Assembly (NCBI RefSeq): GCF_003015185.1
Contig: NZ_CP027860.1
Location: forward strand, 5,239,001-5,303,000
Reading direction: 5' to 3'
DNA: 64,000 bases
Source: Ahniella affigens
Lineage (GTDB): Bacteria; Pseudomonadota; Gammaproteobacteria; Xanthomonadales; Ahniellaceae
The translations under genes and the position numbers were made by a program. Positions 36,800-46,183 of the stretch are shown piece after piece (position 1 is the stretch's first letter; the number at the start of each line of letters is the position of its first letter). The notes under the pieces were generated by a model that was not told where the DNA came from, made no database searches, and was given only the letters and a program-made list of their open reading frames with translations.

Positions 36800-37992
36800 G
36801 ACCGGCCTCGGTAAAGCGCCGCAACTTGCGTGATCAGCTGGCCGGCCAATTCGCTCTTGCCCGCCTGGGCGAAATGCCACTGTTGGTCGCGACTGATCAA
36901 GGTCAGCGCATTCTCGTTTGCGTCAAAACCGCAGCCCGGTCGAGCCACGTCATTGGCGGCAATCAGATCGATGTTTTTCTTGTCGAGCTTCAGGCGCGCA
37001 TAGGTCAGGACGTTTTCGGTTTCGGCGGCAAAACCAACCAGGAACGGCCGTGGCTGTACCTTGGCGACCTCGGCCAAGACGTCCGGATTCGGCACCAAGT
37101 CCAGATGAATGCCGTCTGGCCCGCGCTTGATCTTCTGTTTCGCTATTTCCCGCACCCGGAAATCCGCCACGGCCGCCGACGCAATGACGATATCGGCGTG
37201 TGGCGCCTCGCTCAGCATGCATTGCAGGAGTTCGGTGGCAGACCGAATATCGATCCGCCGCACCCCGAGCGGCGTTGGCAGATGCACCGGTCCGGCGATC
37301 AAACACACTTCGGCACCAGCGAGTGCGGCGGCTTCGGCGACCGAAAAACCCATTTTCCCGGAGCTTCGGTTGCCGATGTAGCGGACCGGGTCGATGTCTT
37401 CCAGCGTCGGACCGGCATTGACCAGCACCTTCAGACCCTGCATTGCCGACGAACGCAGGTGCCATTTGCCGAGCTGATCCACAATGTGGGTGGGCTCCAG
37501 CATCCGGCCCTCGCCGGTCTCCCCGCACGCCTGCTCGCCCGAGTCCGGACCGAGCAGTTGGTAACCCCGCGACTTCAGCAGCGCGACGTTCGCAACGGTG
37601 GCCGGATTCGCCCACATCACACGGTTCATGGCCGGGGCCAGCCATTTCGGCCGGTCGCTGGCCAGACAGAGCGTGCTCAGCAAGTCGTTGGCGTGACCGT
37701 GCGCGAGTCGCGCCAAGGTTTCCGCTGTAGCGGGCGCGATCAGGATTCGATCCGCCCAGCGCGCCAGCTCGATATGACCCATCGCCGCCTCAGCGGCCTC
37801 ATCCCACAGGCTCGTGCGGACCGGATGCCCGGATAGCGCCTGAAACGTCGCGGCCGTCACAAATCGGGTGGCATTCTCAGTCATCACCACCTGTACCTCG
37901 GCACCCTGCTCACGCAGACGCCGGACCAGTTCACAGGCCTTGTAGGCAGCAATGCCGCCGGTAACGCCGAGCAATATTTTCTCGCCCTGCAC
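36796..37992 (-). CDS. coaBC: Bifunctional phosphopantothenoylcysteine decarboxylase / phosphopantothenate-cysteine ligase
   Basis: A 398-residue CoA-pathway enzyme. The CoaC half (1-185) has [12 protein letters not shown], the active-site His in [11 protein letters not shown] and the PAMNRVMW motif. The CoaB half has [24 protein letters not shown] and ..KIKRGPDGI... The start is a GTG at 37992 with AGGA 7 bases upstream. It heads the coaBC-dut-algC operon. Confidence 0.96.
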   Translation of the reverse strand: MQGEKILLGVTGGIAAYKACELVRRLREQGAEVQVVMTENATRFVTAATFQALSGHPVRTSLWDEAAEAAMGHIELARWADRILIAPATAETLARLAHGHANDLLSTLCLASDRPKWLAPAMNRVMWANPATVANVALLKSRGYQLLGPDSGEQACGETGEGRMLEPTHIVDQLGKWHLRSSAMQGLKVLVNAGPTLEDIDPVRYIGNRSSGKMGFSVAEAAALAGAEVCLIAGPVHLPTPLGVRRIDIRSATELLQCMLSEAPHADIVIASAAVADFRVREIAKQKIKRGPDGIHLDLVPNPDVLAEVAKVQPRPFLVGFAAETENVLTYARLKLDKKNIDLIAANDVARPGCGFDANENALTLISRDQQWHFAQAGKSELAGQLITQVAALYRGRS

Positions 37993-38382
37993 AGCGAATC
38001 CTTTTTCCAGGCAAATTCTGGCCTAGCTTAGCCTTTTTCCGGAATTCAACCTAGGCACTGGTCATGGCTTTTGGGCGAATCGTTGCCGGCCTACGAAGCA
38101 TGGGGCGGGCTCCTATGGACATCCCAAATAGCTGTTTCCGAGCCGCTGTCCCAGACCCGGACCAGGCCCGAGCCGCAACGCCCCCGTATCCCCGCGCAGC
38201 CGCGCGAACGAGCTATTGGCCCCGCTTGGCCTGAAACGAGTAGATTGCTCGAAACCAATTCGCCCGATTGCGCCAGGGACGGCACAATCGCAAGTTGGAA
38301 GGCGTCCTGGACGAGTGCTCCAAACCAGCCAGATCGCGCGGGTGGCGGCTCAAAGCGCTGATGCGACGTCCGCGGCAACGGC
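37993..38382. other. Intergenic gap with no recognised feature
   Basis: About 390 bases separate coaBC from a small gene. The part next to coaBC must carry its promoter, but no convincing -35/-10 pair was found. No stable hairpin with a T run was seen. Confidence 0.5.
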
Positions 38383-38616
38383 TCAGGCAGACCAGCTGAT
38401 CACGACGAACCCGTCGCCAAAGCTCTTGATATTGGTGCCGCTTGGGGTCCCGGCCGCGTCCAAGAACTGGCGGATTGCCGTGCCGTCCGCTGTGACCAGC
38501 AGGCCTTTTCGATTGCCAAGGGCGGAGAGCATGTTGATTCGGGCGTCGGCATCTGCCTGCGTCTTGCAGAAATCAATACGCAGATCGCTGACGGTCTTTT
38601 GATCCAGCTCTATCAC
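38383..38616 (-). CDS. Small protein of unknown function in a lipoprotein cassette
   Basis: A 77-residue protein starting at the GTG at 38616, which overlaps the upstream stop as GTGA. It has no signal sequence and one Cys (RIDFCKTQ). The C-terminal half reads like a compact alpha/beta domain (GLLVTADGTAIRQFLDA..FGDGFVVISW). No family was recognised. Tight coupling to the lipoprotein gene suggests a shared task. Confidence 0.6.
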   Translation of the reverse strand: MIELDQKTVSDLRIDFCKTQADADARINMLSALGNRKGLLVTADGTAIRQFLDAAGTPSGTNIKSFGDGFVVISWSA

Positions 38617-39422
38617 GGTGTGCCTCCAGTGGGTGGGGTTTGGCAAGACGGCAGTGCCGCGACCAGGTCTGGCGTCACGTCAAAGAACAGGTTGGACGAC
38701 AGCTGTGCGTTGAGATCGGCTGGCGTCGCGGCATTGGTCAACGCCGTTTGCTGTGGACCCGTCAGGCCGACTTTGCCGACCAGGCAGTCGCGCTTGGCCG
38801 TGTCGATGCTGCCGTTCGTGGCGGTGACGAAGCTGCTGACCATCGTGGCGCCCGTCAGTTGCTGCTGCATTTGCTGGACGACGCTGGCCTTGGCAGCTGG
38901 CGGCAAGGTGTCCATGGATACGGTCAGCGGTCGCGCTGCTGCCGCAGCGGCCGCCTCTTCGGTTGCCTGGGGTGCACTGGTCGATACCAACTCCGTCACG
39001 CGGTCGGACTTGGCGAGACGTTGTGCCGCAATACCGGTTGCGAAGAACTGCGCGACCTGGGCGCCACCTTGGGCGGTGGCCGCGCGGGCGCTGCCGCCAA
39101 AGCTCGCGAAGACCGAATACGTGTCCTTGCCACCTTCGCCCGCCGGCTGACCTTCGGCACGCCCTGCATACTTCATGTTCTTGCCGTCGTTCGTGAACTT
39201 GGAGTCGGTGCCATTGACCACCAGGGGCATGTACACCGCTTCCCGGCGCTTGTAGCCGATGGAGACATTGGTGACCTGCGCGGCGGCGGGGTCAGCGCCC
39301 ACGTTCACGCCCAGGCTGGTGTCGGTCCCGAACAGCAATACATCGCGATGCGGTACCGAACACCCGCTCGTCACCACCACTAAAGCTGCCATTAATGAAA
39401 GTCCTGACCTTCGACTGCGCAT
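38613..39422 (-). CDS. Lipoprotein of unknown function
   Basis: A 269-residue lipoprotein with a lipobox VTSGC (Cys21). The N-terminal mature part (LLFGTDTSLGVNVGAD..VSIGYKRREAVYMPL) belongs to a recurrent but, to my knowledge, unnamed exported-protein pattern. A central Ala-rich stretch and a helical C-terminal region follow. GGAGGGG precedes the ATG at 39422. It overlaps its upstream neighbour by 31 bases and is coupled to the downstream small gene. Confidence 0.7.
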   Translation of the reverse strand: MRSRRSGLSLMAALVVVTSGCSVPHRDVLLFGTDTSLGVNVGADPAAAQVTNVSIGYKRREAVYMPLVVNGTDSKFTNDGKNMKYAGRAEGQPAGEGGKDTYSVFASFGGSARAATAQGGAQVAQFFATGIAAQRLAKSDRVTELVSTSAPQATEEAAAAAAARPLTVSMDTLPPAAKASVVQQMQQQLTGATMVSSFVTATNGSIDTAKRDCLVGKVGLTGPQQTALTNAATPADLNAQLSSNLFFDVTPDLVAALPSCQTPPTGGTP

Positions 39423-39826
39423 AGCCCCTCCGTCCCCGATTGTTCGCGAATGAGCGACAACGTGCGCTGGAGTAGCGCCTCGTTATCGATAAAGAACACG
39501 ACGCGACAGGACTCGGGCAGATACACCGCGTCTTGTCGCCGAAAGCCCAGGCCGATCCCCTGCTGCACCCACAGTCCGAAAGACGTGACCTGCTCGCGGT
39601 CGGCCAGCAGTGGCGGCGCCTGCTCGCGCTCGATACGGACGTAGCCGAAGTGATGTTCGACGAGGTGCGGGGATTCCCTACCTGCTCCGCGCGTCAACAT
39701 GACCGTACTGCACCCACTAAGCGGTCCTAGGACGAGCGCCACCAGCGCGCACGGCAACGCATTGCGGCATGGCGCCGACCCCTGTCTGCAGCGTTCGCGT
39801 GGCAATGCTCCAAAAGAGGTGAGCAC
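39392..39826 (-). CDS. Lipoprotein of unknown function, first gene of the cassette
   Basis: Up to 144 residues. The lipobox LSGC puts the acylated Cys at 39 of the longest frame, which begins with a GTG at 39826; a later TTG start would give a more usual leader. The mature part has FGYVRIEREQAPP and GLGFRRQDAVYLPESCRVVFFID, which echoes the GYKRREAVYMPL stretch of the next protein and suggests the two lipoproteins are related or bind a common partner. It is divergent from radC. Confidence 0.6.
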   Translation of the reverse strand: MLTSFGALPRERCRQGSAPCRNALPCALVALVLGPLSGCSTVMLTRGAGRESPHLVEHHFGYVRIEREQAPPLLADREQVTSFGLWVQQGIGLGFRRQDAVYLPESCRVVFFIDNEALLQRTLSLIREQSGTEGLCAVEGQDFH

Positions 39827-39988
39827 CTGTCGCTCCCAAGCTCAGCGTTCGAATGTAGTCAAATTCAAAACACCAGACAAGGCGGGTCCGCCGCGCTCAG
39901 CTGTTTCCGAGATCAACTCAGAAAATGCCTAGGCAAAATCCAGAAATCCCCCAAGGCGCGGCAATCGACGATCCGCCATGCTCTCTCA

Positions 39989-40663
39989 ATGAATCTCAAT
40001 CAACTCGACCCCGAACAACGCCCCCGCGAACGCCTGCTCCGAGACGGCGCTGCCGTCTTGAGCGACCCGGAACTGCTCGCCATCTTTCTCGGCACCGGCA
40101 TCAAGGGCCGCGATGCCTTGGCGCTTGCCGGCGACCTGCTCCGTGATAACGGTGGCTTCCGCGGCCTCCTTGGCAGCGACCGGAAAAAGCTTTCAAGCCT
40201 CCGCGGCCTAGGCCCCGGCAAGACCGCCCTGCTGCTCGCGAGCATCGAACTCGTGCGCCGAAGCTACGCGCAAGCCTGGCGCCATCAAACGCATCTGGAA
40301 TCGCCTGACCGCGCCGCGGAATATTTTCGCTGCCTGCTCGCCCATCGCGACCGCGAAGTCTTCGCCTGTGCCTTCCTCGATACCCGACTCCGCCTGATCG
40401 AAGTCGAGGAATTGTTCACCGGCACGCTGAGCCAGACCGAAGTCCACCCGCGCGAGATCGTCAAACGTGTGCTAAGCCACAACGCCCATGCGGTGATCCT
40501 CGCGCACAACCACCCATCCGGCAGTCAGGAACCAAGTCGCGCGGACCTCTTGCTGACCGAAAAGATCGTCGAGGCGTTGCGACTGATTGATGTCCGTGTG
40601 CTTGACCATCTGATTGTTGCGGGAGATCACACGTGTTCGCTGGCGGCGAAGGGCATGATGTGA
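39989..40663 (+). CDS. radC: RadC family protein (JAB/MPN metalloprotein)
   Basis: A 224-residue protein with an N-terminal helix-hairpin-helix (LLGSDRKKLSSLRGLGPGK cut to its core LRGLGPGK) and a C-terminal JAB domain with the metal motif LAHNHPSG and downstream Asp (SRADLLLT). RadC was once thought to be a repair protein; its biochemical role is not established. In many gammaproteobacteria radC is directly divergent from coaBC; here three small genes separate them. Confidence 0.93.
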   Translation: MNLNQLDPEQRPRERLLRDGAAVLSDPELLAIFLGTGIKGRDALALAGDLLRDNGGFRGLLGSDRKKLSSLRGLGPGKTALLLASIELVRRSYAQAWRHQTHLESPDRAAEYFRCLLAHRDREVFACAFLDTRLRLIEVEELFTGTLSQTEVHPREIVKRVLSHNAHAVILAHNHPSGSQEPSRADLLLTEKIVEALRLIDVRVLDHLIVAGDHTCSLAAKGMM

Positions 40664-40871
40664 GGGCTCCCTTGCCTATTCCTCCTGCGATCCCATCGCG
40701 ACCACCCATTGGCGTAGCCGAAGAACTTGCCAAATCACCGACCGTCGGCGAGCAAACGATGCGCTGCCGCGGATGCTAAACGATCTTGGCGCAATACAGC
40801 GACAAGCGCCCAAGGCAAACAGGACGCTTGCGCTACTAACCAGCTGTCGGACCAGCGTCTCGCGAGTCGAG

Positions 40872-41012
40872 TTAGTCCCAAAGCCCGCCTTCGCCAGGGC
40901 AACAATCGGTGCCCTCGGTTGGCGGCGGTGGTGGGGGCGGTGGTGGCACCTCGTCACCAATAATGCCGGACTGAGCGCCAGCAAGGATCAACGCGAACAG
41001 TAATTCAACCAT
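40872..41012 (-). CDS. Small proline-rich peptide (46 residues)
   Basis: The ATG at 41012 follows GGAG with 8-base spacing. The peptide has a short hydrophobic start (MVELLFALILAG), nine consecutive prolines at 23-31, and an acidic Gly-rich tail with a Cys-Cys pair (TDCCPGEGGLWD). The prolines are encoded by mixed codons (CCA, CCG, CCC), not a simple nucleotide repeat, which favours selection on the peptide. The sequence resembles a small exported or membrane-anchored peptide; no family is known to me. Between it and radC (40664-40871) nothing was seen. Confidence 0.45.
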   Translation of the reverse strand: MVELLFALILAGAQSGIIGDEVPPPPPPPPPTEGTDCCPGEGGLWD

Positions 41013-41596
41013 GACTCATTCTCCAAAAGGTCGTGTCTAAAGATCGCACCATGATGCATGCGATTGCTGGACTTGGACGCGATGATCACCAACCGGCGGA
41101 ACCTGCTGGTACATACGCCACCAAGTGCATCGCTCAATGCCAGAAACTCAAACGAGCTGGGTCTCCGCTGAAGCGAGTCAGCAAAGTCTCCCACAGCCTT
41201 TTCTCATTTTTAGACGCAAGATGGCGAGATTGCCTAGCACTTTGCGCGGATGACCCAGTTCATGCAATCAGCGCCAGTCGCAACCTGAAATTGGTGCGAC
41301 CTGCTGCGACGTAGATGCGACTTCAGGGGTCTGCCAATACGCCCGTTCAGTCTTCAACGCCTCCAAACCTGATTGGAGCCCGCAGCCTGGACTTTTGGCA
41401 CGCGACTTTCGACACGGTTGCGCAACCCTCCAAAAACGAGCAACAACAACGCCGGCATCGGCCCGACTGTGGGCGGAGTCTGCACAAATTTCACAGCGCG
41501 CAACCAAACTCAGCGCGTATCCTATGCGGCTTGTCCTGTTTCATCGGTGCTTTCCGAACGCCCATTTGGCCGCACCACACTTATTGGAGCAATGCC
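41013..41596. other. Intergenic gap upstream of the efflux genes
   Basis: About 580 bases contain no ORF that I can support and no regulator gene. The last part must hold the efflux promoter; no clear -35/-10 or operator palindrome was found by eye. Confidence 0.45.
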
Positions 41597-42661
41597 ATGA
41601 TGTTGATGCACCGCCGAGCACTGCTTGGATTAACCATTTTGATATTGGCCGCCTGCAATCGGGGGCCCTCAGTGCCAGGTGGTCCCGGCGCAGGCGGCGG
41701 CGCGCCAGTCGTGGTCACCACAACCGTGCTCGCGCCAAGCGACTGGCAGGACTCCGTTCAAGCCTTGGGCACCGCGAAGGCCAATGAGTCGGTCACCATC
41801 ACGGCAAAGGTCAGTGAGACGGTCCAGAAGGTTGCCTTTGACAGCGGCGACTTCGTCGAAGCCGGCCAAGTGCTGGTGGACCTGACCGGCAAGGTGCAAC
41901 TGGCCGGACTTGAGGAAGCACGCGCTTCGTACAAGGAAGCCGAGCAACAACTGACGCGCGCCGAAGATCTCGCTGGGAAGAAGCTGATACCGAGCAGTCA
42001 GCTCGACACCCAGCGTGCGAATAGAGACGCTGCGCGCGCCCGGATGGATCAGGTCCGTGCGCAGTTGTCAGACCGGGTGATCACCGCGCCGTTCAATGGC
42101 GTGCTCGGCCTGCGCCAAATCAGCCCCGGAATGTTGGTGACGCCGGGCACCATGATCGCGACACTCGATGATGTGTCGTTGATCAAACTCGATTTTTCGG
42201 TGCCTGAGACGCTGATTACGGCGCTCGCCCCAGGTCTCACGGTTGAAGCGCACAGCGCGGCGTTCCCGAACGAACCGTTTACCGGCATCCTGAAAACCAT
42301 CGATTCGCGCGTCGACCCGAATAGCCGAACGGTGCAAGCGCGGGCTGAAATCCCGAATCCCGACCGCCGACTCCGGCCAGGCATGTTGATGACGGTGCGC
42401 GTACAACAGGCGCCGCGAGTCACGCTCGCCGTACCCGAACTCGCGTTGTTGCAGATTGGCCGCAATGCTTTTGTCTACCGCGTTGGCGCCGATGGCACGG
42501 TGGCCCAGGTTCCAGTGCAAATCGGCGCGCGCGAACGCGGCCGGGTGGAACTGAGTTCGGGGGTGGCAACTGGGGACCGGATCGTGGTCGAAGGCATCGT
42601 CAAACTCCGGCCCGGCGCCAAAGTGACCGAAGCGGGCACGGCTCCTCAGAAACAGTCCTGA
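41597..42661 (+). CDS. RND efflux periplasmic adaptor (membrane fusion lipoprotein)
   Basis: A 354-residue lipoprotein with lipobox LAAC (Cys20). The adaptor domains run in order: barrel-sandwich hybrid half (about 60-95, ..SGDFVEAGQVLVDL), coiled-coil hairpin (about 100-160), second lipoyl half (VITAPFNGVLGLRQISPG), beta barrel and membrane-proximal domain (..VEGIVKLRPGAKV). TTGGAGC lies 7 bases before the ATG at 41597. It is the first gene of a two-gene operon with the RND pump. No outer-membrane factor is in the window, so a TolC/OprM-like protein from elsewhere is needed. Confidence 0.92.
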   Translation: MMLMHRRALLGLTILILAACNRGPSVPGGPGAGGGAPVVVTTTVLAPSDWQDSVQALGTAKANESVTITAKVSETVQKVAFDSGDFVEAGQVLVDLTGKVQLAGLEEARASYKEAEQQLTRAEDLAGKKLIPSSQLDTQRANRDAARARMDQVRAQLSDRVITAPFNGVLGLRQISPGMLVTPGTMIATLDDVSLIKLDFSVPETLITALAPGLTVEAHSAAFPNEPFTGILKTIDSRVDPNSRTVQARAEIPNPDRRLRPGMLMTVRVQQAPRVTLAVPELALLQIGRNAFVYRVGADGTVAQVPVQIGARERGRVELSSGVATGDRIVVEGIVKLRPGAKVTEAGTAPQKQS

Positions 42662-42671
42662 GGCCACGACC

Positions 42672-45600
42672 ATGATGATCTCTGATCTGTCGATCCGCCG
42701 ACCAGTCTTTGCGACGGTGCTGAGTCTGTTGCTGATCGTGCTCGGTCTGATTGCCTTCAGCCGTCTGCCATTGCGCGAATTGCCCAATATCGATCCGCCG
42801 GTTGTGTCGGTCGACACCACGTATCCGGGTGCTTCCGCGGGTGTCGTCGAGACGCGCATCACGCAAGTGCTCGAAGACGCGCTCTCGGGCATTGAAGGCG
42901 TCGAAGTGATTCAATCGCAAAGCCGCAACGGTCGCTCGACCATCACGATTGACTTCACATTGACCCGCGATATCGAAGGTGCGGCCAACGATGTGCGTGA
43001 CGCCGTCAGTCGCGTCGCCGATCGTCTGCCGGTGGAGTCCGATGCCCCACAGGTCGCCAAAGTCGAAGGCGATGCCGAAGTGATCATGTGGCTGAACCTG
43101 AGTGCACCACAGCTCGATTCGCTCGCATTAACCGACTATGCCGAACGCTACATCATCGACCGCCTGACCAGCCTCGATGGCGTTGCCCAGATTCGCATCG
43201 GCGGCAGCCAGCGCTACGCAATGCGGATCTGGCTCGATCGCAATGCGATGGCCGCTCGGCAGCTGACCATTGCAGAGATCGAAAACGCGTTGCGCGCCGA
43301 AAACATCGAATTGCCGGCAGGTCGCCTGGAGTCTGACACGCGCGATTTCACGCTGCGCATCGACCGCGCGTACACCGCAGCCGCCGACTTTGAAGCCCTG
43401 CCCGTGCACCGCAGCGCCGATGGGCATGTCACCCGCTTGGGCGAAGTGGCGCGCGTCGCGGTGGAGTCGAGCGATCGCCGCGCGATGTTCCGCGGTAATG
43501 GTACGCCGCAGATCGGCCTTGGCATCATCAAGACGTCAACCGCCAATAGTCTCGATGTCGCCAATCTGGTCAAGGCCGAAATCGAGCGCATCAATGATGG
43601 GCTGCCCGAGGGCATGCGAATCGGCGTCACCTTCGACTCCACGGTGTTTATCGATGACGCGGTCTATCAGGTTTACAAAACGCTGATCGAAGCGACGGTT
43701 CTGGTCGTGCTTGTGATCTTTCTATTCCTCGGCTCACTGCGCGCCGCACTGGTGCCAGCGGTCACGGTACCCGTCTGTTTGATCGCCGCCTTCTTCGCGC
43801 TTTGGGTATTTGGCTTTTCGATCAATCTGCTGACCTTGCTGGCGCTGATTCTGGCCATTGGCCTCGTCGTCGACGATGCGATCGTCGTGTTGGAGAACGC
43901 GCAGCGGCGGGTAGATCTGGGCGAACCCGTCGCGTTGGCCGCGCTGCGTGGCACCCGCCAGGTCGCGTTCGCCGTGATCGCGACGACGGCGGTTCTGGTG
44001 GCGGTGTTTGTGCCGGTGTCCTTCATGGAGGGCAACAATGGCCGACTGTTTCGCGAGCTGGCCGTGGCCCTGGCGTCGGCGGTGGCGATTTCGGCATTTG
44101 TGGCGCTGACGTTGACGCCGATGATGTGCTCGTTGATGCTGAAGAAGCATACCCAGGCCAACCGGATCACGGCATCGATCGATGGATTTCTGGGCGGACT
44201 GTCGCGTCGCTACATGGCGACGCTGCAGACTGTCGTCAAGCACCCGATCATTTGCCTTGGCGTCATGGTTGGTGCGCTCCTGGTGAGCTACGGGCTTGGC
44301 AAGATCGTGCCGCGCGAGTTGGCGCCGCCGGAAGATCGTGGCGCATTCTTTTTGTCGGTGGTGGGTCCTGAGGGCGCCGGCTTTGATTACACCGTCGCCC
44401 AGGTTGGCGAGGTGGAAAAGCTCCTGCTGAAATACACGGGCGACGGACAACCGGTGGAGCGCGTCAACATTCGCGTGCCCGGCGGCTTCGGTGCGAGTGA
44501 GGAAATGCATACCGGTCAAGGCATCGTGGTGTTGAAGCCCTGGAGCCAGCGCGACATCAGTACCGCTGCCGTCGTGGATCAGGTGCGGGCTGACTTGAAC
44601 CGCGTGGCCGGTGTGCGTGGTCTGGCTCAGATTCGGCAAGGGCTCGTGCGAACGCAAGGCCAGCCATTTCAGATCGTCATTGGCGGGCCCGACTATGCGG
44701 AGCTCGTCGATTGGCGTGATCGCCTGATGGCGAAAATGGAGACCAATCCCGGGCTGTTCTCGGTGGACTCGGACTACAAGGAAACGCGCCCCCAAATCCG
44801 GGTGTCGGTCGATCGTGACCGCGCCGCAGCGCTGGGCGTGTCGCTCTCTGACATTGGCCGCACCCTGGAAACAATGATGGGCTCGCGCCGCGTCACCACC
44901 TTCGTCGAAGATGGCGAGGAATACGATGTGATGTTGCAGGCCGATCGCGACAACCGAGCGGCGCCCGCCGACCTCAACAACCTCTATGTGCGCGCGGAAA
45001 GCGGCGAACTGGTACCGCTTGCCAGCGTCGTCACGTTGAGCGAATTGGCCGAGCCCGGCAGCCTGAATCGGTTCAACCGCCTGCGTGCGATCACGATCTC
45101 GGCAGCAATTGCTCCGGGTTACACGTTGGGCCAAGCCATCGAATGGATCGAGCAAACGGCCGGCGATGAACTACCCCAGACGGCCCAGCTGGACTATAAG
45201 GGCGAGTCCCGCGAGTACCACCAGTCCGGTACCGCGGTGTTGTTCACGTTTGCGATGGCGTTGCTCATCGTCTATCTGGTGCTCGCGGCCCAGTTTGAGA
45301 GTTTCATGCATCCGCTGGTGATCATGCTCACCGTGCCGTTGGCAGTATTTGGTGCGTTGGTCGGGCTGGCGCTGACCAGTGGCTCGCTGAACTTGTTCAG
45401 TCAGATCGGCATCATCATGCTGGTGGGGCTGGCGGCGAAGAACGGCATCTTGATCGTTGAATTCGCGAACCAAAGACGGGATGCCGGACTCAGCGTACGC
45501 GACGCCATTTTGGAAGCATCGAGCACCCGTCTGCGGCCGATTCTGATGACTTCCATCGCCACGGTCGCCGGCGCGATGCCGTTGATTCTTGAAGGTGGTC

Positions 45601-45785
45601 CTGGCTCGGCGAGCCGCGCGACCATTGGCGTAGTCGTCGTGTTCGGCGTGACTTTGTCGACGTTCCTGTCGCTCTACATCGTGCCGGCGTTCTATTTGTG
45701 GCTCGCGCCCTACACCAAGAGCCCTGAGGAGCGCACCCGCACACTGGAGCACTTGGAAGCGACGACGCCGGTGACGGAGGCCTAA
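42672..45785 (+). CDS. RND efflux transporter permease (HAE-1 family)
   Basis: A 1037-residue proton-driven inner-membrane pump with 12 membrane helices and two large periplasmic loops. Family signatures include RRPVFATVLSLLL at the N terminus, LPNIDPP and TTYPGASA of the pore domain, LAIGLVVDDAIVVLENAQRR with the coupling Asp pair near 400, ..FVPVSFMEG.. and a second half starting near 540. It starts 11 bases after the adaptor stop. Substrates cannot be predicted from sequence alone; it resembles multidrug pumps of the MexF/AcrB class. Confidence 0.95.
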   Translation: MMISDLSIRRPVFATVLSLLLIVLGLIAFSRLPLRELPNIDPPVVSVDTTYPGASAGVVETRITQVLEDALSGIEGVEVIQSQSRNGRSTITIDFTLTRDIEGAANDVRDAVSRVADRLPVESDAPQVAKVEGDAEVIMWLNLSAPQLDSLALTDYAERYIIDRLTSLDGVAQIRIGGSQRYAMRIWLDRNAMAARQLTIAEIENALRAENIELPAGRLESDTRDFTLRIDRAYTAAADFEALPVHRSADGHVTRLGEVARVAVESSDRRAMFRGNGTPQIGLGIIKTSTANSLDVANLVKAEIERINDGLPEGMRIGVTFDSTVFIDDAVYQVYKTLIEATVLVVLVIFLFLGSLRAALVPAVTVPVCLIAAFFALWVFGFSINLLTLLALILAIGLVVDDAIVVLENAQRRVDLGEPVALAALRGTRQVAFAVIATTAVLVAVFVPVSFMEGNNGRLFRELAVALASAVAISAFVALTLTPMMCSLMLKKHTQANRITASIDGFLGGLSRRYMATLQTVVKHPIICLGVMVGALLVSYGLGKIVPRELAPPEDRGAFFLSVVGPEGAGFDYTVAQVGEVEKLLLKYTGDGQPVERVNIRVPGGFGASEEMHTGQGIVVLKPWSQRDISTAAVVDQVRADLNRVAGVRGLAQIRQGLVRTQGQPFQIVIGGPDYAELVDWRDRLMAKMETNPGLFSVDSDYKETRPQIRVSVDRDRAAALGVSLSDIGRTLETMMGSRRVTTFVEDGEEYDVMLQADRDNRAAPADLNNLYVRAESGELVPLASVVTLSELAEPGSLNRFNRLRAITISAAIAPGYTLGQAIEWIEQTAGDELPQTAQLDYKGESREYHQSGTAVLFTFAMALLIVYLVLAAQFESFMHPLVIMLTVPLAVFGALVGLALTSGSLNLFSQIGIIMLVGLAAKNGILIVEFANQRRDAGLSVRDAILEASSTRLRPILMTSIATVAGAMPLILEGGPGSASRATIGVVVVFGVTLSTFLSLYIVPAFYLWLAPYTKSPEERTRTLEHLEATTPVTEA

Positions 45786-45955
45786 GGCGGGTAAAGCGAC
45801 AGCGTCGCCAACTCGTTGCGGCCAACCTCGCGGTTGGATCGCCTGGACTGTCAGGTCCGGGGCGACGAATCGCTAGGGCGTGCGTCGTGACCGATCCGCT
45901 GATTCAAATCGTAGGAAGGATCGGTTTCCCAAAAGCTCCCAATCCCCCTCTCGTT

Positions 45956-45976
45956 ACCCCGGACTTGATCCGGGGT
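45956..45976. repeat. Short palindrome in the gap after the efflux operon
   Basis: ACCCCGGA-CTTGA-TCCGGGGT is a perfect 8-bp stem with a 5-base loop and no T run. I have seen the core CCCGGACTTGATCCGGG scattered in many bacterial genomes, so it may be a dispersed repeat. The 400-base gap (45786-46183) lies between convergent genes and shows otherwise only a 5-bp hairpin (GCGAC/GTCGC) just after the RND stop. Confidence 0.55.
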
Positions 45977-46183
45977 GAGTTTGATGGGCTGCTGGTGAAC
46001 CAGTGACTGCGTTGGAACGACGAAAATCGTTCTGGTCGGTCTGAATAGGTCCAGGACGGACGCAATCAGACTTGGCATATCAGACTGTTGACCACCAGCC
46101 TTAGCCGGAACGCCACAGATGGCGCAATCGCAAATCGATCACGGCAGCGATCAATACGGCGACCCGATTCGAAGCAGCCTTCG

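Noticed and set aside
41033-41314. A 93-codon plus-strand ORF upstream of the efflux genes
   Set aside because: No ribosome site or domain, and atypical composition; treated as noncoding.
43734-45155. A 473-codon minus-strand ORF inside the RND pump gene
   Set aside because: Shadow of the pump gene; its translation is His/Gln/Arg-rich without hydrophobic or motif structure.
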